Made by a program: the position numbers and the translations under genes. A stretch of DNA of 64,000 nucleotides, taken from positions 62,001-126,000 of the forward strand of contig NZ_JACXYU010000007.1 in the NCBI RefSeq assembly GCF_014779715.1. The letters run 5' to 3'. This DNA is from Streptomyces chumphonensis. GTDB taxonomy: Bacteria > Actinomycetota > Actinomycetes > Streptomycetales > Streptomycetaceae. Positions 18,356-27,531 of this stretch are shown here, piece after piece. Each line of letters begins with the position of its first letter. The first letter of the stretch is position 1. The notes under the pieces were generated by a model. The model was not told the origin of the DNA. It made no database searches and worked only from the letters and a program-made list of their open reading frames with translations.

Positions 18356-19621
18356 ATGCCCAGACCCTTCGCCGTCCGGAGCGACCGCCTCCGCCCGTCC
18401 GCCGCCGGACCGTCCGCCGTCCCCGCCCGTCGTGCGCGGCGCGGCGGGCGGCGCCCCCTGCTCGTCGCCGTGGCGCTCGCCGCGTCGGCCGCGCTGACGG
18501 CCTCCTGCTCCAGCCCCGGCGCGAGCGCGGGCGCGGGCGCGTCCGACGAGGTGAAGGTCGCGCTGGTGACCTCTGTGAGCGGGCCGCTGGCCGGCTACGG
18601 CGAGCAGTACCTCCAGGGCTTCGAGGCCGGGCTGGACCACGCGACGGGCGGCACGGGCGAGGTGGACGGCGTCCGGATCACCGTCCTGGAGGACGACGAC
18701 GCGGGCGACCCGGCGAAGGGCGTCTCCCTCGTCAAGAAGCGCATCGGGCAGGGCGTGCCGATCATCGCCGGGACGGTCGTCTCCGGGGTGGCCACGCAGA
18801 TCGCGCCGGTCGCCGCGCAGAACCGCACGCTCTACGTCTCGGGCCCCGCCGCCACCGACGCCCTGACCGGCATCAACGACTACACCTTCCGCTCGGGCCG
18901 CCAGACCTACCAGGACGTCGTCACGGCCCGGGAGATCCTGGCCGCCGAGGAGGGCGCGGAGGGCGGCAAGGACGTCGTCGTGCTCGCCCAGGACAACGCC
19001 TTCGGGCAGGCCAACGCGGCCGCCGTCGAGGAGGTCCTGGGCGGCGACGGGACGACCGTCACGCCCGTGCTCGCCCCGCCGGGCGCCACCGACCTGACGC
19101 CCACCGCCCGCAAGGTCCTGGCGGCCGAACCGGACATGGTGTTCGTGGCGTGGGCCGGGGACACCGCGCAGTCGATGTGGTCCACCCTCGAACAGCAGGG
19201 CGTCCTGGAGGAGGCCACCGTCGTCACCGGGCTGGACATCCGCGCCGGCTACCCGGCCTTCGGCGCGGCCCGCGACCGGGTCACCCTCCTCGCGCACTAC
19301 GTGCCCGGCGCGACGAACACCCCCGAGGCGGAGGCCATGCGCGCCTACTTCGAGGAGAAGGGCTGGGAGGAGGACCTGTTCAGCCCGGACGGCTTCACCG
19401 CCGCGCAGCTGGTCGTGCGGGCGGTCGAGGCGGGCGGCCGGGACGGTGACGTCGAGGCCATGGTCGAGGCGCTGGAGGGTTTCGCGTTCTCCGGGGTGAA
19501 GGGGCCGACCCGCGTGCGCGCCGAGGACCACGCGCTTCTCCAGCCCATGTTCCAGGCCGCGTTCGACGGCGACCTCCCCTCCGTCACCCGCACGCTGGAG
19601 CCCGGCAAGGTGGCTCCGTGA
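18356..19621 (+). CDS. ABC importer substrate-binding lipoprotein (HAAT/LivK type)
   Basis: A 421-residue lipoprotein with lipobox LTAS-C51. The mature part is a periplasmic-binding-protein type 1 fold (VKVALVTSVSGPLAGYGEQY, then GVPIIAGTVVSGVATQIAPV, then YVSGPAATDALTG). Relatives capture branched-chain amino acids, amides, urea or aromatic acids for import. ATG 18356 follows GAGGAG by 9 nt. The stop overlaps the GTG of the next gene by four bases. It heads a five-component importer operon. Confidence 0.92.
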   Translation: MPRPFAVRSDRLRPSAAGPSAVPARRARRGGRRPLLVAVALAASAALTASCSSPGASAGAGASDEVKVALVTSVSGPLAGYGEQYLQGFEAGLDHATGGTGEVDGVRITVLEDDDAGDPAKGVSLVKKRIGQGVPIIAGTVVSGVATQIAPVAAQNRTLYVSGPAATDALTGINDYTFRSGRQTYQDVVTAREILAAEEGAEGGKDVVVLAQDNAFGQANAAAVEEVLGGDGTTVTPVLAPPGATDLTPTARKVLAAEPDMVFVAWAGDTAQSMWSTLEQQGVLEEATVVTGLDIRAGYPAFGAARDRVTLLAHYVPGATNTPEAEAMRAYFEEKGWEEDLFSPDGFTAAQLVVRAVEAGGRDGDVEAMVEALEGFAFSGVKGPTRVRAEDHALLQPMFQAAFDGDLPSVTRTLEPGKVAP

Positions 19622-20361
19622 CGGCCGCCGCTCCGGTGCTGGAACTGGCCGGGCTGAGCTGGCGGATCGGCGCCGTCCGCATCGTCGACGACGTCCACCT
19701 CGCCGTGCCCGAGGGCGAGTTCCTCGCCGTCATCGGCCCCAACGGGGCGGGCAAGACGTCGCTGTTCAACCTCGTCTCCGGGGTCCACCGGGCGACGTCC
19801 GGAGCCGTCCTCCTGGACGGTCGGGACGTGACGCGGCAGCCCCCGCACCGGCGGGCCCGCGGGGGCATCGCCCGCACCTTCCAGTCCTCCTCCGTCTTCG
19901 CCACCATGACGGTCGCCGAGCACGCGGAACTGGCCGCCCGCGCGGCCGGCGCCCGTCGCGTCACCGCCGCCGCGGTGACGCGACTCCTGGCCCGGGTCCG
20001 GCTGGAGCACCGTGCCGGGGACCTCGCGGCCGGGCTGAGCCACGGCGACAAGCGGAAGCTGGAGCTGGCCATGCTGCTCGCCCCCACCCTGGCCGGGGAC
20101 GGGCCGCGGCTGCTGCTCCTGGACGAGCCCATGGCGGGCGTCGCGGCCGAGGAGACGTCCGAACTCAGCTCCGTACTACGGGAGTTGCATCAAGGGGAAG
20201 GACGGACCGTGCTCATGGTCGAGCACCACATGGACATCGTGCTGGGGCTGGCCGACCGCGTCGCCGTCATGCACCACGGACGGCTGCTGGCCGCCGGCAC
20301 CCCCGCCGCCGTGATGGCCGACGCCACCGTCCAGGACGCCTACGTCGGGGAGGCCCTGTGA
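19618..20361 (+). CDS. ABC importer ATPase (LivG type)
   Basis: A 247-residue ATPase with Walker A GPNGAGKT, signature LSHGDKRKLELAM and Walker B LLLLDEPMAGV. The LivG-specific stretch after the signature and the loop QSSSVFATMTVAEH are present. GTG start in a GTGA overlap with the binding-protein gene; its own stop overlaps the next ATPase gene the same way. Confidence 0.94.
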   Translation: MTAAAPVLELAGLSWRIGAVRIVDDVHLAVPEGEFLAVIGPNGAGKTSLFNLVSGVHRATSGAVLLDGRDVTRQPPHRRARGGIARTFQSSSVFATMTVAEHAELAARAAGARRVTAAAVTRLLARVRLEHRAGDLAAGLSHGDKRKLELAMLLAPTLAGDGPRLLLLDEPMAGVAAEETSELSSVLRELHQGEGRTVLMVEHHMDIVLGLADRVAVMHHGRLLAAGTPAAVMADATVQDAYVGEAL

Positions 20362-21128
20362 ACGCCGCCGTGCCCCCGCCGCCGCTGCTGGAGATCGCCG
20401 GGCTGCACGCGGAGATCGCCGGCTCCCGCGTCCTCCAGGGCGTCGGCTTCACCGTCCCCGCCGCCGGGGTGACGGCCCTCCTCGGCCGCAACGGCGTCGG
20501 CAAGACGACCACGGTGCGCGCCGTCCTCGGGCTGCTGCCGGACGGCGGGCGCGTCACCGCCGGTACCGTCACCCTCGCGGGCGAGGACATCACCGGCGAG
20601 CCGACGCACGTCACCGTCCGGCGCGGGGTCGGCTACGCCCCCGAGGACCGGGGCGTGTTCGCGCAGCTGACCGTCGCGGAGAACCTGAAGCTCGCCGAAC
20701 GCCCCGGCTCCGCGCACCACTACGACCTCGTGCACGACCTGTTCCCCGAACTGCGCGCCCGCCGCGCGCAGCGGGCCGGTTCGCTCTCCGGCGGACAGCA
20801 GCAGATGGTGGCCATCGCCCGCACCCTGCTCAACGACAACCGGCTCGTCATCGTCGACGAACCGACGAAGGGCCTCGCCCCGCGCGTCGTCACCGAGGTC
20901 GCCGAGGTGCTTCAGCGGGCGTCGCACCGTGTGCCGTTGCTGCTCGTCGAGCAGAACCTGGCCCTCGTGCGCCGCCTCGCCCGGGACGCCGTCGTGCTCG
21001 ACGCCGGCCGCACCGTCCACACCGGCCCGGCCGCCGAGCTGCTGGCCGACCGGGAGCTGACGACGGCCCTCCTCGGCGTCGGCGCCCGTCCGGGCCACGC
21101 CACCACCCCCAGCGGAGGAGCCGCCTGA
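20358..21128 (+). CDS. ABC importer ATPase (LivF type)
   Basis: A 256-residue ATPase with Walker A GRNGVGKTT, signature LSGGQQQMVAIAR and Walker B RLVIVDEPTKGLAP, the last typical of LivF. It is coupled to the upstream ATPase through GTGA and to the permease through TGATG. With LivG it would power the two permeases that follow. Confidence 0.94.
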   Translation: MNAAVPPPPLLEIAGLHAEIAGSRVLQGVGFTVPAAGVTALLGRNGVGKTTTVRAVLGLLPDGGRVTAGTVTLAGEDITGEPTHVTVRRGVGYAPEDRGVFAQLTVAENLKLAERPGSAHHYDLVHDLFPELRARRAQRAGSLSGGQQQMVAIARTLLNDNRLVIVDEPTKGLAPRVVTEVAEVLQRASHRVPLLLVEQNLALVRRLARDAVVLDAGRTVHTGPAAELLADRELTTALLGVGARPGHATTPSGGAA

Positions 21129-22057
21129 TGGACACCTTCGTCCTGCTCACCCTCACCGGCTTCGGCCTCGGCGCCCTGTACTTCCTCATCGCCTCCGGAC
21201 TCGCCCTCATCTTCGGGCTGATGGACGTGCTCAACTTCGCGCACGGTGCCTTCCTCACCGTCGCCGCCTACACCGCCTGGGCCACGGCCGACGCCGTGTC
21301 CGGCATGGGCGGGCTGCTGCTCGCCGCGCTCGTCGGCACGGCGACGGGGGTCGCGCTCGCCGTCGCCGTCGAGTTCGTGCTCATCCGGCGGCTGTACGGG
21401 CGGCCCAAGGAGCAGATCCTCGTCACCGTCGGCCTCTCCCTGGCCGTGCCCGCCGCCGTGCAGACGCTCGCCGGTGCGGACGCCCGTACCTTCCCGGTGC
21501 CGGACGCGCTGGCCGGCACCGTCGGCGTGCTGGGCGCGCAGGTCCCCGTCAACCGGTTCGCGCTCATCGGCGTCGCCCTGGCCGTGCTGATCGGTGTCCG
21601 GCTGTTCCTCGACCGCACCCGCTACGGGCTCGTCGTGCGGGCCGGGGTGGAGGACCGGGCCATGGTCACCGCGCTCGGCGTCGACGTGACGCGCGCGTTC
21701 ACCGTCGTGTTCGCCCTCGGCGGCGCGCTCGCCGGCCTGGCCGGCGTCCTCGGCGGGCTGTACTTCGGCTCGCTCTCCCCGCACCAGGGCACCGGGCTGC
21801 TGGTCTTCGCGTTCGTCGTCGTCGTCATCGGCGGGCTCGGCTCCCTCACCGGCGTCGCCCTCGCGGCGCTCGCCGTCGGACTCACCCAGCAGTACGCCAA
21901 CTACTACGCGGGCGGCTACGGCGACCTGGCCGTCGTCGCGCTGCTGGCCGCCGTCGTCCTGGCCCGCCCGGTGCCGGGCGCGCCGCGGGCCGCCGAGCGG
22001 CTGCGACGGCTGCTGCCCGCCCCGCCCGCCGCCCGCACCGAAGGAGGCCGCGCATGA
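21128..22057 (+). CDS. ABC importer permease (LivH type)
   Basis: A 309-residue permease with about eight membrane spans. Starts TFVLLTLTGFGLGALYFLIA, then SGLALIFGLMDVLNFAHGAF, the LivH hallmark. The cytoplasmic coupling loop is seen at RAGVEDRAMVTALGVDVTRAF. Starts one base inside the ATPase stop and ends in an ATGA overlap with the next permease. Confidence 0.93.
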   Translation: MDTFVLLTLTGFGLGALYFLIASGLALIFGLMDVLNFAHGAFLTVAAYTAWATADAVSGMGGLLLAALVGTATGVALAVAVEFVLIRRLYGRPKEQILVTVGLSLAVPAAVQTLAGADARTFPVPDALAGTVGVLGAQVPVNRFALIGVALAVLIGVRLFLDRTRYGLVVRAGVEDRAMVTALGVDVTRAFTVVFALGGALAGLAGVLGGLYFGSLSPHQGTGLLVFAFVVVVIGGLGSLTGVALAALAVGLTQQYANYYAGGYGDLAVVALLAAVVLARPVPGAPRAAERLRRLLPAPPAARTEGGRA

Positions 22058-23115
22058 CGGTCACGTCCGCCCCGACCACCGCGCCGGCCCCCGGTGAGAC
22101 CGGGCCGCCCGGCCGGGCGCGGCGGCGGGCCCTGCGCCCGGCCGCCGTCCCCGCCGCCGTGTTCCTCCTGCTGGCCCTCCTGCCCTACTCGGCGCTGGAG
22201 GTGCCCGTCCTGCTGGACGGCCCGCTCAACGCCCCCGGGTCGCTGCAACTCCTCGCGCTGTGCCTGGTGTTCGCCGGTCTCGCGCTGGGCTACGACCTCA
22301 TGTTCGGCCGCACCGGGCTGCTCTCCTTCGGCCACGCCCTCTACATCGCGGGCGGCGCCTACGGCACGCGGCTCGCCATGACCGAGTGGGGCCTCACGCT
22401 CGTGCCGGCGGCGCTCCTCACCCTGCTGCTGGGCACCCTCGCCGCCGTCGTCCTCGGCGCGATCTCCCTGCGCACGCTCGCCCTCGGCGGCATCGGGTTC
22501 GCCATGGTGACGCTCGCGTTCGCCCAGGCCGGGTCCCTCCTCGTCGGCCGCAACCCCGGCGGGCTCACCGGAGGCGAGGAGGGGCTGCCCCTGCACGCCG
22601 CCGGGGTGCCGGAGGCGTTCGTGGGCGTGGCCAACACCGTTCACGTCTACTGGCTGGCGCTCGGCTACCTCACCCTGGTCGCCGCCGTCGTGTGGGGGGT
22701 CACCGCCCGCCCGGTGGGCCGGGTGTGGCAGGCGATCCGGGACAACGAGCAGCGCGTCGCCGTCCTCGGCCGCGACCCCTTCCGGTACAAGCTGGGCGCC
22801 TTCGTGCTCGCCTCCGCGCTCGCCGTGCTGGGCGGCGCCGTGCACCTCCTCGTCACCGCCGGGGCGACCCCGCACTCCAGCACCCCGACGTTCACCCTGA
22901 CCCTCCTCGTCATGGTCGTGCTCGGCGGCAGCGGCACCCGGTGGGGGCCCGTCGTCGGCGGAGCGCTGTTCACCTTCCTCGACCAGCGGCTCGCCGCCTT
23001 CGCGGACGTCGCCGAGCCCCTGCTCGTCCTCGGCACGCTGTTCGTCCTCGCCGTCTACGCCGCCCCCGGCGGGCTGGTGTCCCTGCGCGCACGGCGGCGC
23101 GGGAGGACGGCGTGA
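22054..23115 (+). CDS. ABC importer permease (LivM type)
   Basis: A 353-residue permease, the LivM partner of the preceding gene. Family marks are GYDLMFGRTGLLSFGHALYI and the coupling loop GRVWQAIRDNEQRVAVLGRD. About ten hydrophobic segments follow a charged N-terminus. It overlaps LivH and the following hydrolase by four bases each. Confidence 0.93.
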   Translation: MTVTSAPTTAPAPGETGPPGRARRRALRPAAVPAAVFLLLALLPYSALEVPVLLDGPLNAPGSLQLLALCLVFAGLALGYDLMFGRTGLLSFGHALYIAGGAYGTRLAMTEWGLTLVPAALLTLLLGTLAAVVLGAISLRTLALGGIGFAMVTLAFAQAGSLLVGRNPGGLTGGEEGLPLHAAGVPEAFVGVANTVHVYWLALGYLTLVAAVVWGVTARPVGRVWQAIRDNEQRVAVLGRDPFRYKLGAFVLASALAVLGGAVHLLVTAGATPHSSTPTFTLTLLVMVVLGGSGTRWGPVVGGALFTFLDQRLAAFADVAEPLLVLGTLFVLAVYAAPGGLVSLRARRRGRTA

Positions 23116-24032
23116 GCGCCGGGCGTCCGCGCCGGGAGCTGGCCGTACCCGTCCGGGACGGCCGGCTCGCCGTCACCCACTGGCCGGGGGAGGGCGTGCC
23201 CGTCCTCGCGCTCCACGGCATCACCGCCAACGCCCTCGCCTTCGCCGACGTCGCCGAGGCGCTCGGTCCCGACGTCCCGGTGTACGCGCCCGACCTGCGC
23301 GGCCGGGCCGGCTCCGCCCACCTGCCGGGGCCCTACGGCCTCGCCGCCCACGTCGCCGACGTGCGCGCACTGCTGCACCACCTCGGCCACGCCCGCGTCG
23401 TCCTCCTCGGCCACTCCATGGGCGCGTTCGTCGCCGCGCTGGCCGCCGCCCGGCACCCGGAGCCGTTCCCGCACGTCGTCCTCGTCGACGGCGGCCTCGG
23501 CTTCCCCCCACCCGGGGGAACCGACGTCGACGCGCTCCTCGAAGCCGTCATCGGCCCCGCGATGCGGCGCCTGCGCATGACCTTCCCCGACCGGGACGCC
23601 TACCGCGCCTTCTTCCGCTCCCACCCCGCACTGGCGGCGCACTGGAGCGACCGCGTCCGGGCCCACGTCGACCGGGATCTCGTCGGCACCCCACCGGACC
23701 TGCGCAGCAGCTGCGTCCTGGACGCCGTGCGGGCCGACGGCGCGGACGTCCTGCACGACCCGGAGGTCCTCGCCGCCCTGCACCGGCCCCGGACGCGCGC
23801 CACCCTCCTGTGGGCCGAACGCGGCCTCCAGGACGAGCCGCGGGGCCTGTACGACGCCGAGCGGGTCGCCGCCGCCGCCCTCGACCCGCAGCGCGTCGAC
23901 GTCCGGCGGGTGCCCGGCGCCAACCACTACTCCGTCCTGCTCACGCCCGCCGCGACGACGGCCGTGGCCGCCGCCGTCCACCGGGCCCGCACGACCTGCG
24001 CGTCGAAGGGACATGAGCCGCAAAAGACATAA
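23112..24032 (+). CDS. alpha/beta hydrolase coupled to the ABC importer
   Basis: A 306-residue cytosolic alpha/beta hydrolase. The oxyanion motif is LALHGITANALAF, the nucleophile lies in LLGHSMGAFVAAL, and a late His is in VPGANHYSVLL. GTG 23112 overlaps the permease stop in GTGA, so it is made with the transporter. That coupling suggests it acts on what the importer brings in, for instance by cleaving an ester or amide. The substrate is not visible in the sequence. Confidence 0.88.
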   Translation: MSAGRPRRELAVPVRDGRLAVTHWPGEGVPVLALHGITANALAFADVAEALGPDVPVYAPDLRGRAGSAHLPGPYGLAAHVADVRALLHHLGHARVVLLGHSMGAFVAALAAARHPEPFPHVVLVDGGLGFPPPGGTDVDALLEAVIGPAMRRLRMTFPDRDAYRAFFRSHPALAAHWSDRVRAHVDRDLVGTPPDLRSSCVLDAVRADGADVLHDPEVLAALHRPRTRATLLWAERGLQDEPRGLYDAERVAAAALDPQRVDVRRVPGANHYSVLLTPAATTAVAAAVHRARTTCASKGHEPQKT

Positions 24033-24043
24033 AATGATCGTCT

Positions 24044-24670
24044 ATGAGTGGTCTCGTGTACGTCCTGATCGTGGTGGGGGTCTGGATCTCCGTCGGGCTG
24101 CTCGCCGCCTGGTGGATGGCCCGCCGAGGCCACCGGCACTGGTCGTGGCCCGCCATGGGCGTCGTCTTCGGCCCCTTCCTGGCCCTCGCCGCGAGCGAGC
24201 GCGTCCAACGCCACCCCGACCTGCTCTCCCGCACCGACTCCGGTGCGCACGGGCCGGGCGGGCTGCGGGTGCTGGTCGGCGTGGACGGTTCGGCGGCCTC
24301 CCAGGCCGCCCTGGACCTCGCCGTCGAGCTGTTCGGCCCCTACGTGGAGACGCTCGTCGCCGCCGAGGTCGTCGGATACGACGCCGCCGAGGACGAGCAC
24401 GACCCGAGCATCGCCGCCGCACGCGGCCGCCTCGCGGCCCTCGCCGAGCGCAGCGGGGGACGCGTGACCGAGTACGACGTCCTGTCCGGGCCCCCGGCGC
24501 AGGCGCTCGTCGGCTACGCCCGGGAACAGGGCCTCGACCTCGTCGTCGTCGGCAGCCACGGGCGGGGGCTCTCCCGCCGGCTGCTCGGCGACGTCGCCCA
24601 CGCGCTGGTCCGGCAGACCACCGTGCCGGTGCTCGTGGCCGGCGGCCACCCCCGCCCGTCCGGCCGGTGA
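24044..24670 (+). CDS. membrane-anchored universal stress protein
   Basis: A 208-residue protein with an N-terminal membrane segment (YVLIVVGVWISVGLLAAWWM), a second weaker one at about 35-49, and a UspA domain over about 74-205. The ATP-binding glycine loop is VVVGSHGRGLSRRLLGDVAH and the strand VLVGVDGSAASQAALD opens the domain. It starts 11 bp after the hydrolase stop and could be in the same transcript. Role unknown; membrane-tethered Usp domains are less common than free ones. Confidence 0.85.
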   Translation: MSGLVYVLIVVGVWISVGLLAAWWMARRGHRHWSWPAMGVVFGPFLALAASERVQRHPDLLSRTDSGAHGPGGLRVLVGVDGSAASQAALDLAVELFGPYVETLVAAEVVGYDAAEDEHDPSIAAARGRLAALAERSGGRVTEYDVLSGPPAQALVGYAREQGLDLVVVGSHGRGLSRRLLGDVAHALVRQTTVPVLVAGGHPRPSGR

Positions 24671-24796
24671 GCACCGGGGCACGCGTCACCCCGGCGCCGC
24701 CCCGACCCGGTGCGTGCGGCCACACCACACCACCGGGCCCAAGTGTGGACGGCGGACACATCGGGAGCGGCCCGCCGGGTACCTAACCTGCCGCAC

Positions 24797-25567
24797 ATGA
24801 CGCCACACTCCGTCACCCTCGACCTCGGCGGGCGCACCGCGCTCGTCACCGGCGCCGCCAGCGGGATCGGGCGCGCCTGCGCCCTGCGGCTGGCCGCCGC
24901 CGGAGCCAAGGTCCGCGCCGTGGACCGCGACGCCGAAGGGCTGGCCGCCCTCGAACGGGCCGCACCCGACGCCGTCGAGACCGTCCGGCTCGACCTCACC
25001 GACCTGGCCGCCGCCGAACAGGCCGCCGCCGGGGTGGACGTCCTCGTCAACAACGCCGGGCTCCAGGTCGTGCGCCCCCTGGAGGAGTTCCCGCCCGACG
25101 CCTTCCGGCTCGTGCTGACCGTCATGCTGGAGGCGCCCTTCCGCCTGATCCGGGGCGCCCTGCCGCACATGTACGGGCAGGAGTGGGGGCGCGTCGTGAA
25201 CATCTCCTCCGTGCACGGCCTGCGCGCCTCCGCCTACAAGGCGGCCTACGTGGCGGCCAAGCACGGGCTGGAGGGCCTGTCCAAGGTGACGGCGCTGGAG
25301 GGCGCGGCGCACGGCGTCACCTCCAACTGCGTCAGCCCCGCCTACGTCCGCACGCCCCTCGTGGAGCGGCAGATCGCCGACCAGGCGCGGCTGCACGGCA
25401 TTCCCGAGGAGCGCGTCGTCACCGACGTCATGCTGACCGACTCGGCGGTCAAGCGGATGGTCGAGCCCGAGGAGGTCGCCGAGGCGGTGGCCTACCTGTG
25501 CGCGCCGCAGTCCTCGGTGATCACCGGCAGCTCCCTCCCGCTGGACGGCGGCTGGACGGCACACTGA
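24797..25567 (+). CDS. D-3-hydroxybutyrate dehydrogenase
   Basis: A 256-residue short-chain dehydrogenase of the BdhA group, interconverting (R)-3-hydroxybutyrate and acetoacetate with NAD. The cofactor motif is TGAASGIG. The catalytic set is Ser138, Tyr151 and Lys155 within ISSVHGLRASAYKAAYVAAK. The SVHGL and YVRTPLVERQI blocks are particular to 3-hydroxybutyrate dehydrogenases. ATG 24797 is the start; a longer in-frame GTG option has no ribosome site. The regulator gene starts 5 bp after the stop, so the two are likely co-transcribed. Confidence 0.92.
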   Translation: MTPHSVTLDLGGRTALVTGAASGIGRACALRLAAAGAKVRAVDRDAEGLAALERAAPDAVETVRLDLTDLAAAEQAAAGVDVLVNNAGLQVVRPLEEFPPDAFRLVLTVMLEAPFRLIRGALPHMYGQEWGRVVNISSVHGLRASAYKAAYVAAKHGLEGLSKVTALEGAAHGVTSNCVSPAYVRTPLVERQIADQARLHGIPEERVVTDVMLTDSAVKRMVEPEEVAEAVAYLCAPQSSVITGSSLPLDGGWTAH

Positions 25568-25572
25568 CGCCC

Positions 25573-27531
25573 ATGCACGACGAGCCCGCCCCGCCCCGCG
25601 CCGACCCCGCGCCGCCGCACGCCGACCCCGCGCCGCCGGGCGAGCCGTCCGGCGGGCCCGCGCCACGTGACGCGTCCGGCGGCGCAACCGCGTCCGACTA
25701 CCTCCGCCTCCTCGTCGGCGGCGCCCCCGCCGAGGCGTTCGACGGGCCCACCACCCCCGACCGGCTGCTCGCCCTGCGGCTGCGCGCCGAGCTGGAGGGC
25801 CGGCGGCGCCGCGAGGCCGAGCTGACCGCGCTCATCGAGACCGCCCACGACCTGGCCGGCCTGCGCGACCTCGACGCCGTCCTGCGCGCCATCGTGCAGC
25901 GCGCCCGCTCCCTGCTGGGCACCGAGGTCGCCTACCTGACCCTCACCGACCCCGAGCGCGGCGACACCTACATGCGCGTCACCGAGGGCTCCGTCTCCGC
26001 CCGCTTCCAGCAGCTGCGGCTCGGCATGGGCGAGGGCCTGGGCGGACTCGTCGCCCAGACCGCCCGCCCCTACGTCACCGACGACTACTTCCGCGACAGC
26101 CGCTTCCAGCACACCGGCACCATCGACGGCGGCGTCCGCGAGGAGGGCCTCGTCGCCATCCTCGGCGTCCCGCTGACGCTCGGCGGCGACGTCATCGGCG
26201 TCATCTACGCCGCCGACCGGCGGGCCCGCGTCTTCGAGCGGGAGCAGATCGCGCTGCTGTCCTCCTTCGCCGCGCACGCCGCCGTCGCCATCGACACCAC
26301 GCGGCTCATCGCCGAGACCCGCGCCGCGCTGGCCGCGCTGGAGGCCACCAACGAGTCCATCGAACGGGCCGGGGAGGTGCACGACCGGCTGACGGAGCTG
26401 GTGCTGCGCGGGGGCGGCGTGGCCGACGTCGCCGCCGCGCTCTCCCACGTCCTGGACGGTCCGGTGGAGTTCCGCGAGCCGGAGGACGCCACGGAGGCCG
26501 TCGAGCGCTCGGCCCGCGAGGGCCACGCCGTCCGCGCCTCCGGGGCCTCCGGAGCCGTCGGGGCCGCCGACGACACGACCGAGGACGGCGAGTGGGCGGC
26601 GGCCGTCGCGGCGGGCGGCGAACTGCTGGGCGCCCTCGTCCTGCACGGCCGACCCGCCCTGGACCCCGTCGACCGGCGCACCCTGGAGCGCGCCGCCATG
26701 GTCACCTCGCTCCTCCTCCTCGCCCGCCGCTCCGCCGCCGAGGCCGAGCAGCGCGTGCGCGGCGAACTGCTCGACGACCTCCTCGACGCCCCCGAGCGCG
26801 GCCCCGCCCTGCTGCGGCAGCGCGCCGCCCTGCTCGGCGCCGACCTGGACTCACCCCACGTCGTCCTCGCCGCGCGCCCCGAGCACCACGAGCACCGGGG
26901 CCGCCGGGGGCAGGGCGACGGCCGGCAGCGGCTCTGGTCGGCCTCCTCCCACCTGGCGGCCACGGCCCACGGGCTCGCCGCCGCCCGCGACGGCGGTACC
27001 GTCCTGCTGCTGCCGCTGCCTTCCGGGGCGACCCCCGGCGACCTGGCCCGCCGCACCGCCGCACAGCTCGGCGCCGCCGTCCACGCCCCCGTCACCGTGG
27101 GCGCCGCCGCCCCCGTCGCCGGGACCGCCGAAGTGGCGGCCCGCTACGCCGAGGCCCGCCGCTGCGTCGACGCGATGCGGCTGCTGGGCCGCGACGGCGA
27201 GGGGGCCGCCGCCGAGGACTTCGGCTTCCTCGGCATGCTCCTGGCCGACGCCCGCGACGTCACCGGCTTCGTCCGGCGCACCCTCGGCCCCGTGCTCGAC
27301 TACGACGACCGCCGGGGCACCGACCTCACGGCCACCCTCGCCGCCTACTTCGACAGCGGCATGAGCCCGGTGCGGGCCAAGGACGCCCTGCACGTCCACG
27401 TCAACACCGTCGCCCAGCGGCTGGACCGGGTGGCCCGGCTGCTGGGCGACGACTGGCAGTCCCCGGCCCGCGCCCTGGAGGTGCAGCTAGCCCTTCGGCT
27501 GCACCGGCTCTCGGGCGCCTTCGACGGCTGA
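25573..27531 (+). CDS. GAF-domain, PucR/CdaR-type transcriptional regulator
   Basis: A 652-residue regulator starting at ATG 25573. After a 40-residue Pro/Ala-rich lead comes a GAF domain (about 90-240: LRDLDAVLRAIVQRARSLLG, then GEGLGGLVAQTARPYVTDDY). A long middle region follows, then a C-terminal PucR-type HTH (LAAYFDSGMSPVRAKDALHV, HVNTVAQRLDRVARLLGDDW). As I recall this family commonly sits by hydroxybutyrate or other catabolic dehydrogenase genes. It probably controls the dehydrogenase before it and perhaps the symporter gene that converges on it with a 45-bp coding overlap. Confidence 0.88.
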   Translation: MHDEPAPPRADPAPPHADPAPPGEPSGGPAPRDASGGATASDYLRLLVGGAPAEAFDGPTTPDRLLALRLRAELEGRRRREAELTALIETAHDLAGLRDLDAVLRAIVQRARSLLGTEVAYLTLTDPERGDTYMRVTEGSVSARFQQLRLGMGEGLGGLVAQTARPYVTDDYFRDSRFQHTGTIDGGVREEGLVAILGVPLTLGGDVIGVIYAADRRARVFEREQIALLSSFAAHAAVAIDTTRLIAETRAALAALEATNESIERAGEVHDRLTELVLRGGGVADVAAALSHVLDGPVEFREPEDATEAVERSAREGHAVRASGASGAVGAADDTTEDGEWAAAVAAGGELLGALVLHGRPALDPVDRRTLERAAMVTSLLLLARRSAAEAEQRVRGELLDDLLDAPERGPALLRQRAALLGADLDSPHVVLAARPEHHEHRGRRGQGDGRQRLWSASSHLAATAHGLAAARDGGTVLLLPLPSGATPGDLARRTAAQLGAAVHAPVTVGAAAPVAGTAEVAARYAEARRCVDAMRLLGRDGEGAAAEDFGFLGMLLADARDVTGFVRRTLGPVLDYDDRRGTDLTATLAAYFDSGMSPVRAKDALHVHVNTVAQRLDRVARLLGDDWQSPARALEVQLALRLHRLSGAFDG

